Assembly (NCBI GenBank): GCA_963812195.1
Contig: CAWEUI010000013.1
Span: 1 to 64,000, forward strand
Direction: 5' to 3'
Source of the DNA: ZC4RG30 sp963812195
GTDB taxonomy: Bacteria; Pseudomonadota; Gammaproteobacteria; Steroidobacterales; Steroidobacteraceae
Length of the DNA stretch: 64,000 bases
Below are positions 17,072 through 26,350 of this stretch, in pieces. Position 1 is the first letter of the stretch, and each line of letters begins with the position of its first letter. Below the pieces are notes generated by a model, which was not told the DNA's origin, did not search any database, and saw only the letters and a program-made list of their open reading frames with translations. The position numbers were made by a program, and so were the translations under genes.

Positions 17072-18130
17072 TCATCGCCCGTCCCACGGTTGCCGAGGAG
17101 CGCTGGCTGGCACTGGCGGCCCGCCATGCCGCGCTGCGCGCGGCGGCGGAACGCACCGGCCACGGCGGCAACTGGAAGACCACCAGCGCGCTCGGCCGCG
17201 TGCTCGGCTTCCTGCTCGGGCTGCTGGCCACCAGCCTGCTGGGCGGCACGCTGGCGCTGTTTCCGTCGCCGTTGCTGATCGGTGGCTTGTTGCTGGTGAT
17301 AGCGGCCGAATGGCTGGTGGCGACGCGCCGCGTGTATCGCTCCGGCATCGAGGAGGCCATCTACCTGTGCGGCGCGACCGGCATCGTCGTGCAGTTGCTG
17401 CTGTGGAGCCATGGCAACAACATCGGGCTCGGCATCGCGCTGATTGCCAGCGCGGTGTTGCTGGTCGGGTGGCGGCTGTTGAATCCGATATTCACCACGC
17501 TGGCCATGGCCGGGTATTCGCTGGCCATCGCGCTGTCCGGCGACAACCTCTTCCGCGGCAGCGACCATGCGCTGGCCGCGGCCATCTTCTGCGGCGTGGT
17601 GGCGGTGCTGGCGTTGCTGGCCGGTGGCCGCATCTGGCGCCGCCCCGCGCACGATGACATGTGCGACGGGCTCATCGTGGTGATGCCGCTGCTGTGCTTC
17701 GGCTGGTTCACGGCCTTCGGCTGGCGCGAGGGCAGAGCTGTGGCATTGGGCTTCGCTGCTGCTGGCCGTGCTGATCCTTGCCGTGCACTGGTGGCTCGGT
17801 GCGCGGCGGCGCGCGCATGCGCCGTTGATTGCCGCGCTGGGCGGTGTGGTCTGCAGCGGCTTTGCGCTGAACGAACTGCTGGCCTGGCCCATGCACTGGC
17901 AGCTCATCGCCGACGGTGCGGTGGTGCTGGTGGTGGCCTTCGTGCTGGAGCGGCACCTGCGGCATCGCAACGCGGGTATCACTTCGCAGGCGCTGGGCGA
18001 TGAGCCGGCCGGCCTCGAACTCATGCAACTTGCCGGCGCGGCGCATCTGGGTCAGGTGCCCGCCGCGCCGGAAGGATTTCAGGGACAGGGCGGCAGCTTC
18101 GGTGGCGGCGGTGCCAGCGGGCGGTTCTAG
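17068..18130 (+). CDS. Membrane protein coupled to DUF2157 partner, Gly-rich tail, one frameshift
   Basis: GTG start at 17068. About 354 residues with some ten membrane helices ('GLLATSLLGGTLALF', 'LLIGGLLLVIAAEWLVA', 'IALIASAVLLVGWRLL', 'LLAVLILAVHWWL'). One frame change near 17742 separates the first two thirds from the last third. The C-terminus ends 'GGSFGGGGASGRF', a glycine tail I know from the TPM-domain (YgcG-like) exported proteins, unusual on a purely membrane-embedded protein. Family not recognised beyond its DUF2157 partnership. Confidence 0.6.
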
Positions 18131-18217
18131 TTACGCGCCAATAGTCCCGGCAACCTGACTAGTCAGCAAATCCTACCGCTGGGAATTCTTATTCTCATTG
18201 CTGGGAAATAGTGCTAT

Positions 18218-18241
18218 AAATTTCCCACAAGAAGGAATTAA
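18218..18241 (+). promoter_or_regulatory. Candidate operator 1 (TTCC-N8-GGAA), before the TonB receptor
   Basis: TTCC at 18222-18225 and GGAA at 18234-18237 are separated by 8 bases and flanked by AT-rich bases (AAATTTCC and GGAATTAA). A second palindrome, TGGGAAAT (18202-18209) with ATTTCCCA (18220-18227), overlaps it. The same arms and spacing recur at 25040-25055 and 30068-30083. The remaining bases of 18131-18338 show no gene. Confidence 0.6.
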
Positions 18242-18338
18242 CGCCGATTGGCGGACGATTCCTCCGGAATTCGAACGGGTCGGGTCTCAATTCAGAAGAA
18301 GATCGATTGCGCACCGCGGTGCGCAAGGGGAGGGCATA

Positions 18339-20957
18339 GTGCATTCATTCCAGTCTTGCGTTCGCTTGGCGGCCGGATTCGCGGCATTGGCGTTGCCGGG
18401 GCTTTCACTTGCGGCTGCCGCGAACTCCAACGACGACTCGCTGGCCGAGATCGTCGTCACGGCCACGCGCCAGCAGGACACGGCCAATCGCGTGCCGCTG
18501 GCCGTGACCGCTGAAACCCAGCAGGATCTGGACCAGCAGGCCATTCAGACGATCGCGGACCTGCAGAAGATCGTGCCGGGAATGCGCCTGTCCCAGGAGG
18601 CATCCGGCAACGCCACGGTGGCGATCCGCGGCATTCGCCAGCAGAGCGGCACCGCCGCCACCACCGGCTTCTATCTGGATGAAACATCGCTGCAGAAGCG
18701 CGCCGCGGGCGGCTTCGCCTCGCAGAACGGCACGCCGGTGCCGCCGTTGTTCGATCTGGCACGTGTCGAGGTGCTGCGTGGTCCGCAGGGCACCTTGTTC
18801 GGCGGCGGTTCGGAGGGCGGCACGATCCGCTACATCCAGACGGCGCCGAGCCTCACGGACTACTCCGCCTACGGGCGCGCGCAGTGGATCTCCACCAAGG
18901 GCGGCGATCCGGGCTATGAGGCCGGCATTGCATTCGGTGGGCCCATCATTCCGGACAAGCTCGGCTTCCGTGCCAGCGTGTTCCGGCGCAAGACGGGCGG
19001 CTACATCGATCTGACCGACTACCGCGACCTGCACGTCTACGACGAGAACGCCAACAGCGGCAAGGTGCAGAGCGGGCGGCTCGCACTGGCCTGGGCGCCC
19101 ACGAACAACACCCGGCTGACGGTTTCGTACCAGGCGTCCCGCGACCAGACGGACAACCTGGGCAACTCCTACAACCTGCCCGAGCCGGGGCAGCTGGTGG
19201 TGGCGCCCCTGTGCTTCAACGTCCCCTACATTCTGAGTATTCCGGTCGCGGCGCGTGCATTCCTGGTGCCGCCGGCCGTGCTGCCCCCCAATCCGGGTTG
19301 CAACGCCAACACCGGTGCGTACGTGGCGCCGGGTTACACGGTCGGACCGTTCGACCTGAAGCGCTTCCAGTCGCTGGCGCTGGGCCAGACGCCCACCCGC
19401 ACCGATGTGGACATCGCCAGCGCCGATTTCCAGTGGGACATCAACAACAACCTGCACCTGACCTACGTCAGCTCGTTTACCCACGACACCAGCGTCGGCC
19501 AGAGCCCGCAGAACTTTCCCGCGACCCTGTTCGTGTATCCGGGCACCGCGCAGATCGTCACGCCCGGCGCACCGACCATTGCCGTGCCGACCGGCTCGGG
19601 ATTCAATCCGAACGTCACTTCGGTGCCCAATGGCCTGGGCCTGGGCGCACTGATCGAGACCAACACCAACAACCGGCGCAACGCCGCCTCGCAGGAGCTG
19701 CGGCTGGCTTCCTCGGCGGACCAGCGGGTCAGCTACGTCGTTGGCGCGTACTTCGCCAACACGCGCGCCACGGTGCGCCAGTATGCCGAGACCAGCAACG
19801 ACGCGTTCCTGCAGTTGTCCGGGCTGAGCATCGAACAGCGTTACGGCGTGCCGTACCAGGGCTTCTTCTCCAACATCTACGAGTTCGACCAGGACGTGGA
19901 GACGGCCGCGTTCGGCGACATCACCGCGCGACTGACCGACAAGTGGCGCGCCAGCGCCGGGGTGCGCGTCACCTATGTCACGACCTCCTTCGTGCAGTCC
20001 AACTACGGTCCGAACGCCGGTGCCAGTTCCGCCTCCCAGGCCGAGGTCACCGGCAAGATCGCGGAAACTCCGGTGACGCCGAAGGTCTCGCTGCAGTACT
20101 TCTTCACGCCCGACGATCTGCTGTACGCCACGGCGGCGAAGGGATTCCGTGCCGGCGGCGTGAACCAGGTGCTCACCTCCGCCGCGGCCGGCCTGCTGGC
20201 GCAATACGATCTGACGACGAGCGTGCTGCCCAGGACCTACGATTCGGACCAGGTGTGGAGCTACGAACTGGGCGGCAAGTTCCGCCTGTGGGATGGCCGC
20301 GCACAGATCAACGCGGCCGTCTACGACCTGGAGTGGAAGAAGGTCCAGACGTTCCTGTTCCTGGGTGACGGCGCCGTGTTCAATGTGCCGAAGGCGCGCA
20401 GCCGCGGTGTCGAGCTGGAAGGCGAGATCCGTCCGGTGCGGCCGCTGACCATCAACGCCGCGGTGAGCCACACCAAGGCCAAGTACACCTCGTCGATGGT
20501 GATCCCCGGCGGGCCGGGCACGCGCGCCGGCGACCTGGTCATTGCGGAGGACGGGCAGACGTTCGCGCAGCCCGCCTGGACACTGGACATGGGCGCCCGC
20601 TACGACTTCTCCATCGGCACGCTCACCGGCGGCTATGCGCGTGTGGACTACCGCTGGTCGGCCGGATACTCGACGGTGGCGCGCAGCAGCGGCGCGTACT
20701 CACCGGACTCGAGCGACGTGCCGGCCCAGAAGAACATCAACCTGCGCATCGGCTTCGAGCGCCATGGATTCGACGTGAATGTGTTCGCGCTGAATCTGAC
20801 GGACGAGGACACGGGTCCGCGCACCGGCGGCAGGTCCCAGTGCACCAACGCCGACTGCACCAGCTACAACAGCTATGCCTACGGCGCGACGGTGGCGGCG
20901 CCCACGCCACGGCAGATCGGCGTGCAGGTCGCATACCGCATGGGAGGCTCGCGATGA
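18339..20957 (+). CDS. TonB-dependent outer-membrane receptor
   Basis: An 872-residue receptor that imports a large or scarce ligand across the outer membrane with TonB energy. The GTG at 18339 follows GGGAGGG and gives the signal peptide 'LAAGFAALALPGLSLAAA'; longer upstream frames are not convincing. A TonB-box-like 'LAEIVVTATR' precedes the plug domain ('VAIRGIRQQSGTAATTGFYL', 'RVEVLRGPQGTLFGGGSEGG'). The beta-barrel follows, ending 'TVAAPTPRQIGVQVAYRMGG'. The frame is intact. It heads the catabolic cluster and overlaps the next gene by 4 bp. Ligand unknown. Confidence 0.93.
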   Translation: MHSFQSCVRLAAGFAALALPGLSLAAAANSNDDSLAEIVVTATRQQDTANRVPLAVTAETQQDLDQQAIQTIADLQKIVPGMRLSQEASGNATVAIRGIRQQSGTAATTGFYLDETSLQKRAAGGFASQNGTPVPPLFDLARVEVLRGPQGTLFGGGSEGGTIRYIQTAPSLTDYSAYGRAQWISTKGGDPGYEAGIAFGGPIIPDKLGFRASVFRRKTGGYIDLTDYRDLHVYDENANSGKVQSGRLALAWAPTNNTRLTVSYQASRDQTDNLGNSYNLPEPGQLVVAPLCFNVPYILSIPVAARAFLVPPAVLPPNPGCNANTGAYVAPGYTVGPFDLKRFQSLALGQTPTRTDVDIASADFQWDINNNLHLTYVSSFTHDTSVGQSPQNFPATLFVYPGTAQIVTPGAPTIAVPTGSGFNPNVTSVPNGLGLGALIETNTNNRRNAASQELRLASSADQRVSYVVGAYFANTRATVRQYAETSNDAFLQLSGLSIEQRYGVPYQGFFSNIYEFDQDVETAAFGDITARLTDKWRASAGVRVTYVTTSFVQSNYGPNAGASSASQAEVTGKIAETPVTPKVSLQYFFTPDDLLYATAAKGFRAGGVNQVLTSAAAGLLAQYDLTTSVLPRTYDSDQVWSYELGGKFRLWDGRAQINAAVYDLEWKKVQTFLFLGDGAVFNVPKARSRGVELEGEIRPVRPLTINAAVSHTKAKYTSSMVIPGGPGTRAGDLVIAEDGQTFAQPAWTLDMGARYDFSIGTLTGGYARVDYRWSAGYSTVARSSGAYSPDSSDVPAQKNINLRIGFERHGFDVNVFALNLTDEDTGPRTGGRSQCTNADCTSYNSYAYGATVAAPTPRQIGVQVAYRMGGSR

Positions 20958-22095
20958 AGCCAGCGTCGAGGTTGACGTTGGCGCTGTGCGCGCTGGCGGC
21001 GCTGCCGCTGGCCTCGCGCGGCCAGACTCCCGGCACGCAAGCCGTCGACAACCACGCCGCGCAGCCGCTGAAGTTCAAGGCGGAGGATTTCATCAAGCTG
21101 CCGCAGGGACAGAACCTCGGCGAAGTGCTCGGCGTCACCGTCAATTCCAGGGGCGACGTGGTGATCCTCAATCATCCCGGCTCGGCCACCACCGGGCCGC
21201 TGTATGGCAACGCCACCACCGAGATCATGCAGTTCGACAGCAGCGGGCATTTCGTGCGCGAGATCGGCCACGGCGTGTATGCGCTCGGCTATTCGCACTC
21301 GGCGCGCTTCGACCGGCACGACAACCTGTGGGTGGTCGACAAGGGCACCAACTCGGTCATCGAGTTCAACCCGAAGGGCAAGGTGCTGATGAACCTGGGG
21401 CGCCGCCCGGAGGGCTTCGATTCCGCGTTCCAGCAGCATCCCAGGCAGTCCGAGGCGGTGGCCCGTCGACGGCTGGCTGGGTGGTCCCACCGACGTGACC
21501 TGGGACCAGGACGACAACATCTTCGTCAGCGACGGTTACATCAATTCGCGCATCGCCAAGTACGACAAGTACGGCAACTGGGTGACCTCCTGGGGCAAGT
21601 ACGGCAAGGGCGGGCCGCACGCCGACGAGAACCCCTACAGCTTCGACAATCCGCACAACATGCAGGCCGATCGCAACGGCAACATCTACGTGGCCGACCG
21701 CGGTAACCGGCGCATCCAGGTGTTCGACCGGGACGGGCATTTCGAGAAGTTCCTGTTCCTGAACGTGCCGTACGACAAGACGCGCCATCCGGTGTTCGGC
21801 AACCTGCCGGCCGATCCGTCGCGCCGGCCGGACGAGACCGAACCGTGGGCGATGTGCATCTCGCCGACCACGCCGCAGTACCTGTACGTGGTGGATGTCG
21901 AGCCGGGCCGGCTCTACAAGATGACCCTGGACGGGCACATCCTGGGCTACCTGGGCGAGTCCGGGCGGCAGATGGGGCAGTTCAACTGGGCGCATGCGAT
22001 CGCGTGCCCGAGCGAGGACACCGCTGTACGTGGCCGACATGAACAACTGGCGGGTCATCAAGCTCACGTTGTATCCGGACAAGACGCAGCACTGA
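20954..22095 (+). CDS. Secreted NHL-repeat propeller protein, two frameshifts
   Basis: About 380 residues with a signal peptide ('LTLALCALAALPLASRG'). NHL-type repeats follow: 'ARFDRHDNLWVVDKGTNSVI', 'TWDQDDNIFVSDGYINSRIA', 'NMQADRNGNIYVADRGNRRI', 'LYVADMNNWRVIKL'. The pattern resembles peptidyl-alpha-hydroxyglycine amidating lyase and gluconolactonase-like propellers; a catalytic role is not certain. Single-base insertions near 21467 and 22022 break the frame. It overlaps the receptor gene by 4 bp, so it is expressed with it. Confidence 0.8.
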
Positions 22096-22110
22096 GCGGC
22101 CGGTGCCCGA

Positions 22111-23766
22111 GTGCATACGCAATCGGCTCGAGGCGCGGGGCTTGCCACGATCGTCGCCGCCTCCTCGGTGGGCACGGCCTTCGAGTGGTACGACTTCTTC
22201 GTGTTCGGCACGCTGGCGTCGATCATCTCGGCGCGCTTCACCAGCGGCAGCCAGAGCGCGGGCTTCCTGTTCACGCTGGGCGCCTTCGCGGCCGGCTTCA
22301 TCGTGCGCCCGTTCGGGGCGCTGTTCTTCGGCCACATCGGCGATCGCTTCGGCCGCAAGCACGCCTTCGTCCAGACCATCCTGCTGATGGGCATCTCCAC
22401 CATGGCGCTGGGGCTGTTGCCGGGCGTGGCGACCATCGGTGTCGCGGCGCCGATCCTGCTGGTCGTGGTGCGCATGCTGCAGGGCTTCGCGGTGGGCGGC
22501 GAGTACGGCGGCGCGGCCGTGTACGTGGCCGAGCATGTGGCGGCCAATCGGCGTGGTGAGCTGACCGGCTGGATCCAGACCACCGCGTCGGTCGGCCTGA
22601 TCCTGGCGCTGGGCATCGTGCTGCTCACCCGCGTCGTACTGGGCGAAGCGGCCTTCCAGGCCTGGGGCTGGCGCATTCCGTTCCTGGTGTCGTCGCTGCT
22701 GCTGGTGGTGTCGCTGTGGATCCGCCTGCGGCTGGCCGAGAGTCCGCTGTTCCAGCAGATGAAGGCCGAGAAGCGCCTGTCGGCCGCGCCGGTTTCGGAA
22801 GCTTTCCGCGGCGCCAACCTGCGACGCCTGCTGCTGGCGCTGTTCAGCATCCTGCTGGCACAGGGCGCGGTCTGGTACACCGCGCACTTCTACGCGCAGT
22901 TCTTCCTGGAGCGCGTGCTCAAAGTCGACTCGCGGCTGGTCAACGAGCTGGTGGTGGCGGCGGTGGTGCTGTCCGCGGGCGGCTACGTGTTCTTCGGCTG
23001 GTTGTCGGATCGGTGGGGCCGCAAGCCGGTCATGCTGCTGGGCATGGTGCTGTCCGCGGCCAGCTGGATTCCGGCCTACCACGGGCTGACGAACTTCGCG
23101 AATCCGCGCCTGCAGGCCGCCGCCACGTCCGCGCCGGTGCTCATCCAGGCCATGCCCGGCATGTGCAATCTGCAATTCGATGCGCTGGGCCGCCGCAAAC
23201 TGCAGACCGATTGCGATGTCATGCGCACCACGCTGGCCGATGCCGGCGTGCCGTTCACGCAGTCCGCCGCTGGGGCGGGTCCGGTGGCACGGCTGCAGAT
23301 CGGCAAGCAGGCGATCGAGGGCTGGGACGGCGCACTCGCGCCGCCACAGCAGCGCGCCGCACAGCAGCGCGTGGTGGGGCAGATGCGCGCCGCGCTGTCC
23401 GCGGCGGGCTATCCGCCGGCGGCCGACCCTGCCGGCGTGCGGCCCTGGCCGATCCTGATGATCCTGCTGCTGATGATGCTGGCTTCGGCAGCGCTGTACG
23501 GACCGCAGGCCGCGGCACTGGTCGAACTGTTCCCCACGCGCGTGCGTTATACGGCGCTGTCGGTGCCTTACAACGTGGGCGTCGGCTGGGTCGGCGGCCT
23601 GCTGCCGGTCTCGGCGTTCGCGCTGGTCGCCGCGCGCGGCGACATTTACGCCGGTCTGATCTATCCACTGGTGTTCACCGTCATCAGCATCGCCTGCACC
23701 TGGTTCCTGCTGCCGGAGACGCGCGGCATCGCCCTGGAACACGCGGGCGAGCGCCGGCACGGATGA
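22111..23766 (+). CDS. MFS transporter, metabolite:H+ symporter type, with a long loop
   Basis: A 551-residue transporter, GTG start. The first helices ('TAFEWYDFFVFGTLASIIS', 'FIVRPFGALFFGHIGDRFGR') match the metabolite:H+ symporter group, with the D-R-x-G-R motif in the first loop and 'GWLSDRWGRKPVM' in the second half. Between two late helices there is a soluble stretch of some 110 residues (about 340-450, 'NFANPRLQAAATSAPVLIQA' to 'AALSAAGYPPAADP') with two Cys, longer than usual for this family. It probably moves the imported substrate or a product across the inner membrane. Confidence 0.88.
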   Translation: MHTQSARGAGLATIVAASSVGTAFEWYDFFVFGTLASIISARFTSGSQSAGFLFTLGAFAAGFIVRPFGALFFGHIGDRFGRKHAFVQTILLMGISTMALGLLPGVATIGVAAPILLVVVRMLQGFAVGGEYGGAAVYVAEHVAANRRGELTGWIQTTASVGLILALGIVLLTRVVLGEAAFQAWGWRIPFLVSSLLLVVSLWIRLRLAESPLFQQMKAEKRLSAAPVSEAFRGANLRRLLLALFSILLAQGAVWYTAHFYAQFFLERVLKVDSRLVNELVVAAVVLSAGGYVFFGWLSDRWGRKPVMLLGMVLSAASWIPAYHGLTNFANPRLQAAATSAPVLIQAMPGMCNLQFDALGRRKLQTDCDVMRTTLADAGVPFTQSAAGAGPVARLQIGKQAIEGWDGALAPPQQRAAQQRVVGQMRAALSAAGYPPAADPAGVRPWPILMILLLMMLASAALYGPQAAALVELFPTRVRYTALSVPYNVGVGWVGGLLPVSAFALVAARGDIYAGLIYPLVFTVISIACTWFLLPETRGIALEHAGERRHG

Positions 23767-23801
23767 ACGACGCGCCATCGCACGAATCAGGGAGAGCCGC
23801 C

Positions 23802-24881
23802 ATGCAAGACAAGCTGACCGACCACGGAATGAGCCGGCGCGGGATGATGCAGACGATGGCCGCGGCAGCGCTCGGCGCCGCCGGGCTGCGCGGCACCAGC
23901 GCTGCCGCCGCGGACGCACCCCGGGGCGGGCCGGCCGGCGATGCCGCAGGTGGCAACGGTGATCCATTCGGAGCTGAAGAAGCTCTCCGCCAGCGCCTAC
24001 GCGTTCCTGCAACGCGAAGCGCCGGGGCAGAGCAACTTCTCGGTATCCAATTTCGGCATCGTGGTCGGGCCGCGCAGCCTGCTGGCCATCGACGCCGGTG
24101 GCGGGCCGCAGCACGCGCGCAATTTCATCGCATGCCGCCAGTACGCTGGGCAAGCCGATCGACCGCGTGGTGATCACGCACCAACATCCCGACCACACCG
24201 TCGGGCTCCCCCAGTTCCCGGCGGGCATCGAGATCATCTCTCAGGAAGAAACGCGCGCCCAGATGGTGAAGATGGGCACGCCGCCCACGCCGGCGTACTG
24301 GAAGACCAATCCCGCCTGGGGTCGTCCGGATGACGTCAATCGGGTGATCCTGCCGACCGTCACGTTCCACGAGCAGATGGCCCTGTACTACGGCGACACG
24401 CGGGTGGACCTGCACTGGCCGGGACGCGCGCACACCGCCGGCGACGCGTTGATCCTGCTGCGCGCCGAGCGCGTGGTGTTCCTGGGCGACATCGGCTTCT
24501 TCGGCGTCACGCCGTTGAACGGGTCGGGGTACATCCAGGACTGGATCAAGGTCTGCGATGCAGCTGATCAACGATCCGGGACTGGAAGTGTACGTGCCCG
24601 GCCACGGCCCGGTCGGCGGCAAACAGGACCTGCAGGACATGCGCGACTACCTCGCGTTGCTGCTGCGCGCGGGCCGGCGCGCCTTCGACGCCGGCATCAG
24701 CGCCGGTCGCGCCGCGGCGGAACTGGACCTGGGCAAGTACGCGACCTGGACGGACCCGGACCGGGTCGCCAACAACATGGCGCGCCTGTACTCGGAGCTG
24801 GGAGGAACGATCGATACCGGTACGGATCGCGAAGCCACACGGCAGGCCGTGGCCGAGTACGCGCGCCTGAAGGGCCGCTAG
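23802..24881 (+). CDS. Tat-exported metallo-beta-lactamase fold hydrolase, frameshifted
   Basis: About 360 residues. The ATG at 23802 has a GGAGAG site; an ATG at 23763 overlapping the transporter stop is an alternative. The N-terminus carries a twin-arginine signal, 'SRRGMMQTMAAAALGAAGLR', so the folded protein should be exported. The metal motif is 'THQHPDHTVG', with later ligands in 'LHWPGRAHTAGDALILL' and 'VYVPGHGPVGG'. Frame changes near 23937, 24135 and 24561 break it. A hydrolytic role (ester, lactone or thioester) in the surrounding catabolic cluster is likely; substrate unknown. Confidence 0.82.
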
Positions 24882-25036
24882 CGGTACTGCGGTATCCGCG
24901 GCAAACGCTTGACGGTCCGCCAGTCGGTGCCCAGCAACTGGCCTTCCCCCCATGGTTGCGGTACCGGCTGGCGGACCCCCTTGCCGCTGCAACCCGCTGC
25001 GGCATGCGCACGCTGTTTTGCGGCGGCAGGTATCAA

Positions 25037-25060
25037 TATTTCCCGCTTGTGGGAATAATA
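25037..25060 (+). promoter_or_regulatory. Candidate operator 2 (TTCC-N8-GGAA), before the second MFS gene
   Basis: TTCCC at 25040-25044 and GGGAA at 25051-25055 form a palindrome, with TTCC and GGAA again 8 bases apart. It lies 37 bp before the GTG of the second transporter, in a 210-bp gap with no gene. Same arms and spacing as at 18222 and 30068. Confidence 0.65.
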
Positions 25061-25091
25061 CGGCCGGGGGAAGCGGCACGAGATCAAAGGC

Positions 25092-26324
25092 GTGGGGACA
25101 CCAGGCGACAATAACAACAGCCACGGCGGCGGCGGCAGGGGCTATCAGGCGCGCAGCCTGGCGGGCGCGGTCATCGGCAGCTTCACCGGCATCTCGGCAC
25201 TGCTGCTGTACACGAACGGCCAGTTCGTCGCGGGCCTGAGCCATGACTTCGGCCTCACGCGCGTGCAGTTCGGCCTCGGCGTGCTGCTGGCCACCATGGC
25301 GATCGCCGCGGCCAATCCGCTGGTGGGCTGGACGGTGGATCGCTACGGCGCGAAGTGGCCCTCGATCCTCGGCCAGCTGCTGCTGTCGGCCGGATTCGCC
25401 GCGCTGGGCAAGCTGGTCGTGTCGGTGGAGAGTTACTTCGTGATCCAGACGCTGCTGGGTTTCGCCGCCGCCGCGTCTGGTCCGATTGCCTACACCAAGA
25501 TCATCGGCGCGGCCTTTCATGAGCGCCGCGGCGTGGCACTGGGCATCACCATGATGGGCATCGGCCTGTCCGGTGCGCTGGTACCGCCGGTGCTGGGGCG
25601 CGTCATCGAGGCATATGGCTGGCGTGGCGGGTATTTCCTGCTGGCGGCGATTCCGCTGGCCGGTGCGCTGGCCACCGCGCTGATCCTGCCGCGCCTGAAG
25701 CCCGCCGCGGCGGCGCCGGCCGTCACGGCAGCGGCCGCGCAGCCGGCGACGTGGCTGCGCTCCGGGGTGTTCTGGTTGCTGGCGGGTTCTTTTGCCGCCA
25801 TGTCGCTGGCGTTCACGGGCCTGCTGCCGCACTTCGTGCCCATGCTGGGCGACAACGGGCTCAGTCCCGTCGCCGCCGGTATCGTCGCGGGCCGCATCGG
25901 CCTGGCGGTGATCGCCAGCCGGCTCATCGTCGGGGTGCTGCTGGACCGGCTGTTCGCGCCATACGTGGCCATCGCGATCTGCCTGATTGCGGCGGCCGGC
26001 AGTGCCGCGTTCCTGTTCGAGGGCGTGGCGGCCGCCTCGCTGATGGCCGTGGCGATGGGGCTGGCGCTGGGCGCCGAACTGGACCTGATGGGCTTCCTGG
26101 TGGCGCGCTACTTCGGGCTGGCGCAGTTCGGAAAGATCTACGGCTGGTTGTACGGTGCCTTCGTGTTCGCCTCCGGGCTCGGCCCGCTGTGGGTCGGCGC
26201 GGTGCACGATGCCACCGGCAATTACACCGCGGCGCTGGTGGTCAGCGCGGTGGGACTGGTCGCCAGCTGCGCCGTGTTCCTGTTGTTGCCGCGCTATCCG
26301 GGCCAGCAGGCGCGCGCGGCGTGA
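25092..26324 (+). CDS. MFS transporter
   Basis: A 410-residue transporter, GTG start, with twelve hydrophobic segments: 'AGAVIGSFTGISALLLY', 'GVLLATMAIAAANPLVGW', and the loop 'VDRYGAKWPSILGQ'. A short Ala/Pro linker in the middle loop ('RLKPAAAAPAVTAAAAQP') separates the halves. It resembles the monocarboxylate/oxalate-formate branch. It stands behind its own candidate operator and 26 bp before the amidohydrolase gene. A role in uptake of a carboxylic acid intermediate is a guess. Confidence 0.88.
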   Translation: MGTPGDNNNSHGGGGRGYQARSLAGAVIGSFTGISALLLYTNGQFVAGLSHDFGLTRVQFGLGVLLATMAIAAANPLVGWTVDRYGAKWPSILGQLLLSAGFAALGKLVVSVESYFVIQTLLGFAAAASGPIAYTKIIGAAFHERRGVALGITMMGIGLSGALVPPVLGRVIEAYGWRGGYFLLAAIPLAGALATALILPRLKPAAAAPAVTAAAAQPATWLRSGVFWLLAGSFAAMSLAFTGLLPHFVPMLGDNGLSPVAAGIVAGRIGLAVIASRLIVGVLLDRLFAPYVAIAICLIAAAGSAAFLFEGVAAASLMAVAMGLALGAELDLMGFLVARYFGLAQFGKIYGWLYGAFVFASGLGPLWVGAVHDATGNYTAALVVSAVGLVASCAVFLLLPRYPGQQARAA

Positions 26325-26350
26325 ACGATCTGGAAAGGGGAGGAGCAGAC

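Noticed and set aside
18405..20471. A 688-codon open frame opposite the TonB receptor
   Set aside because: The receptor has signal peptide, TonB box, plug and barrel in the plus frame; the antisense frame shows only GC-driven composition.
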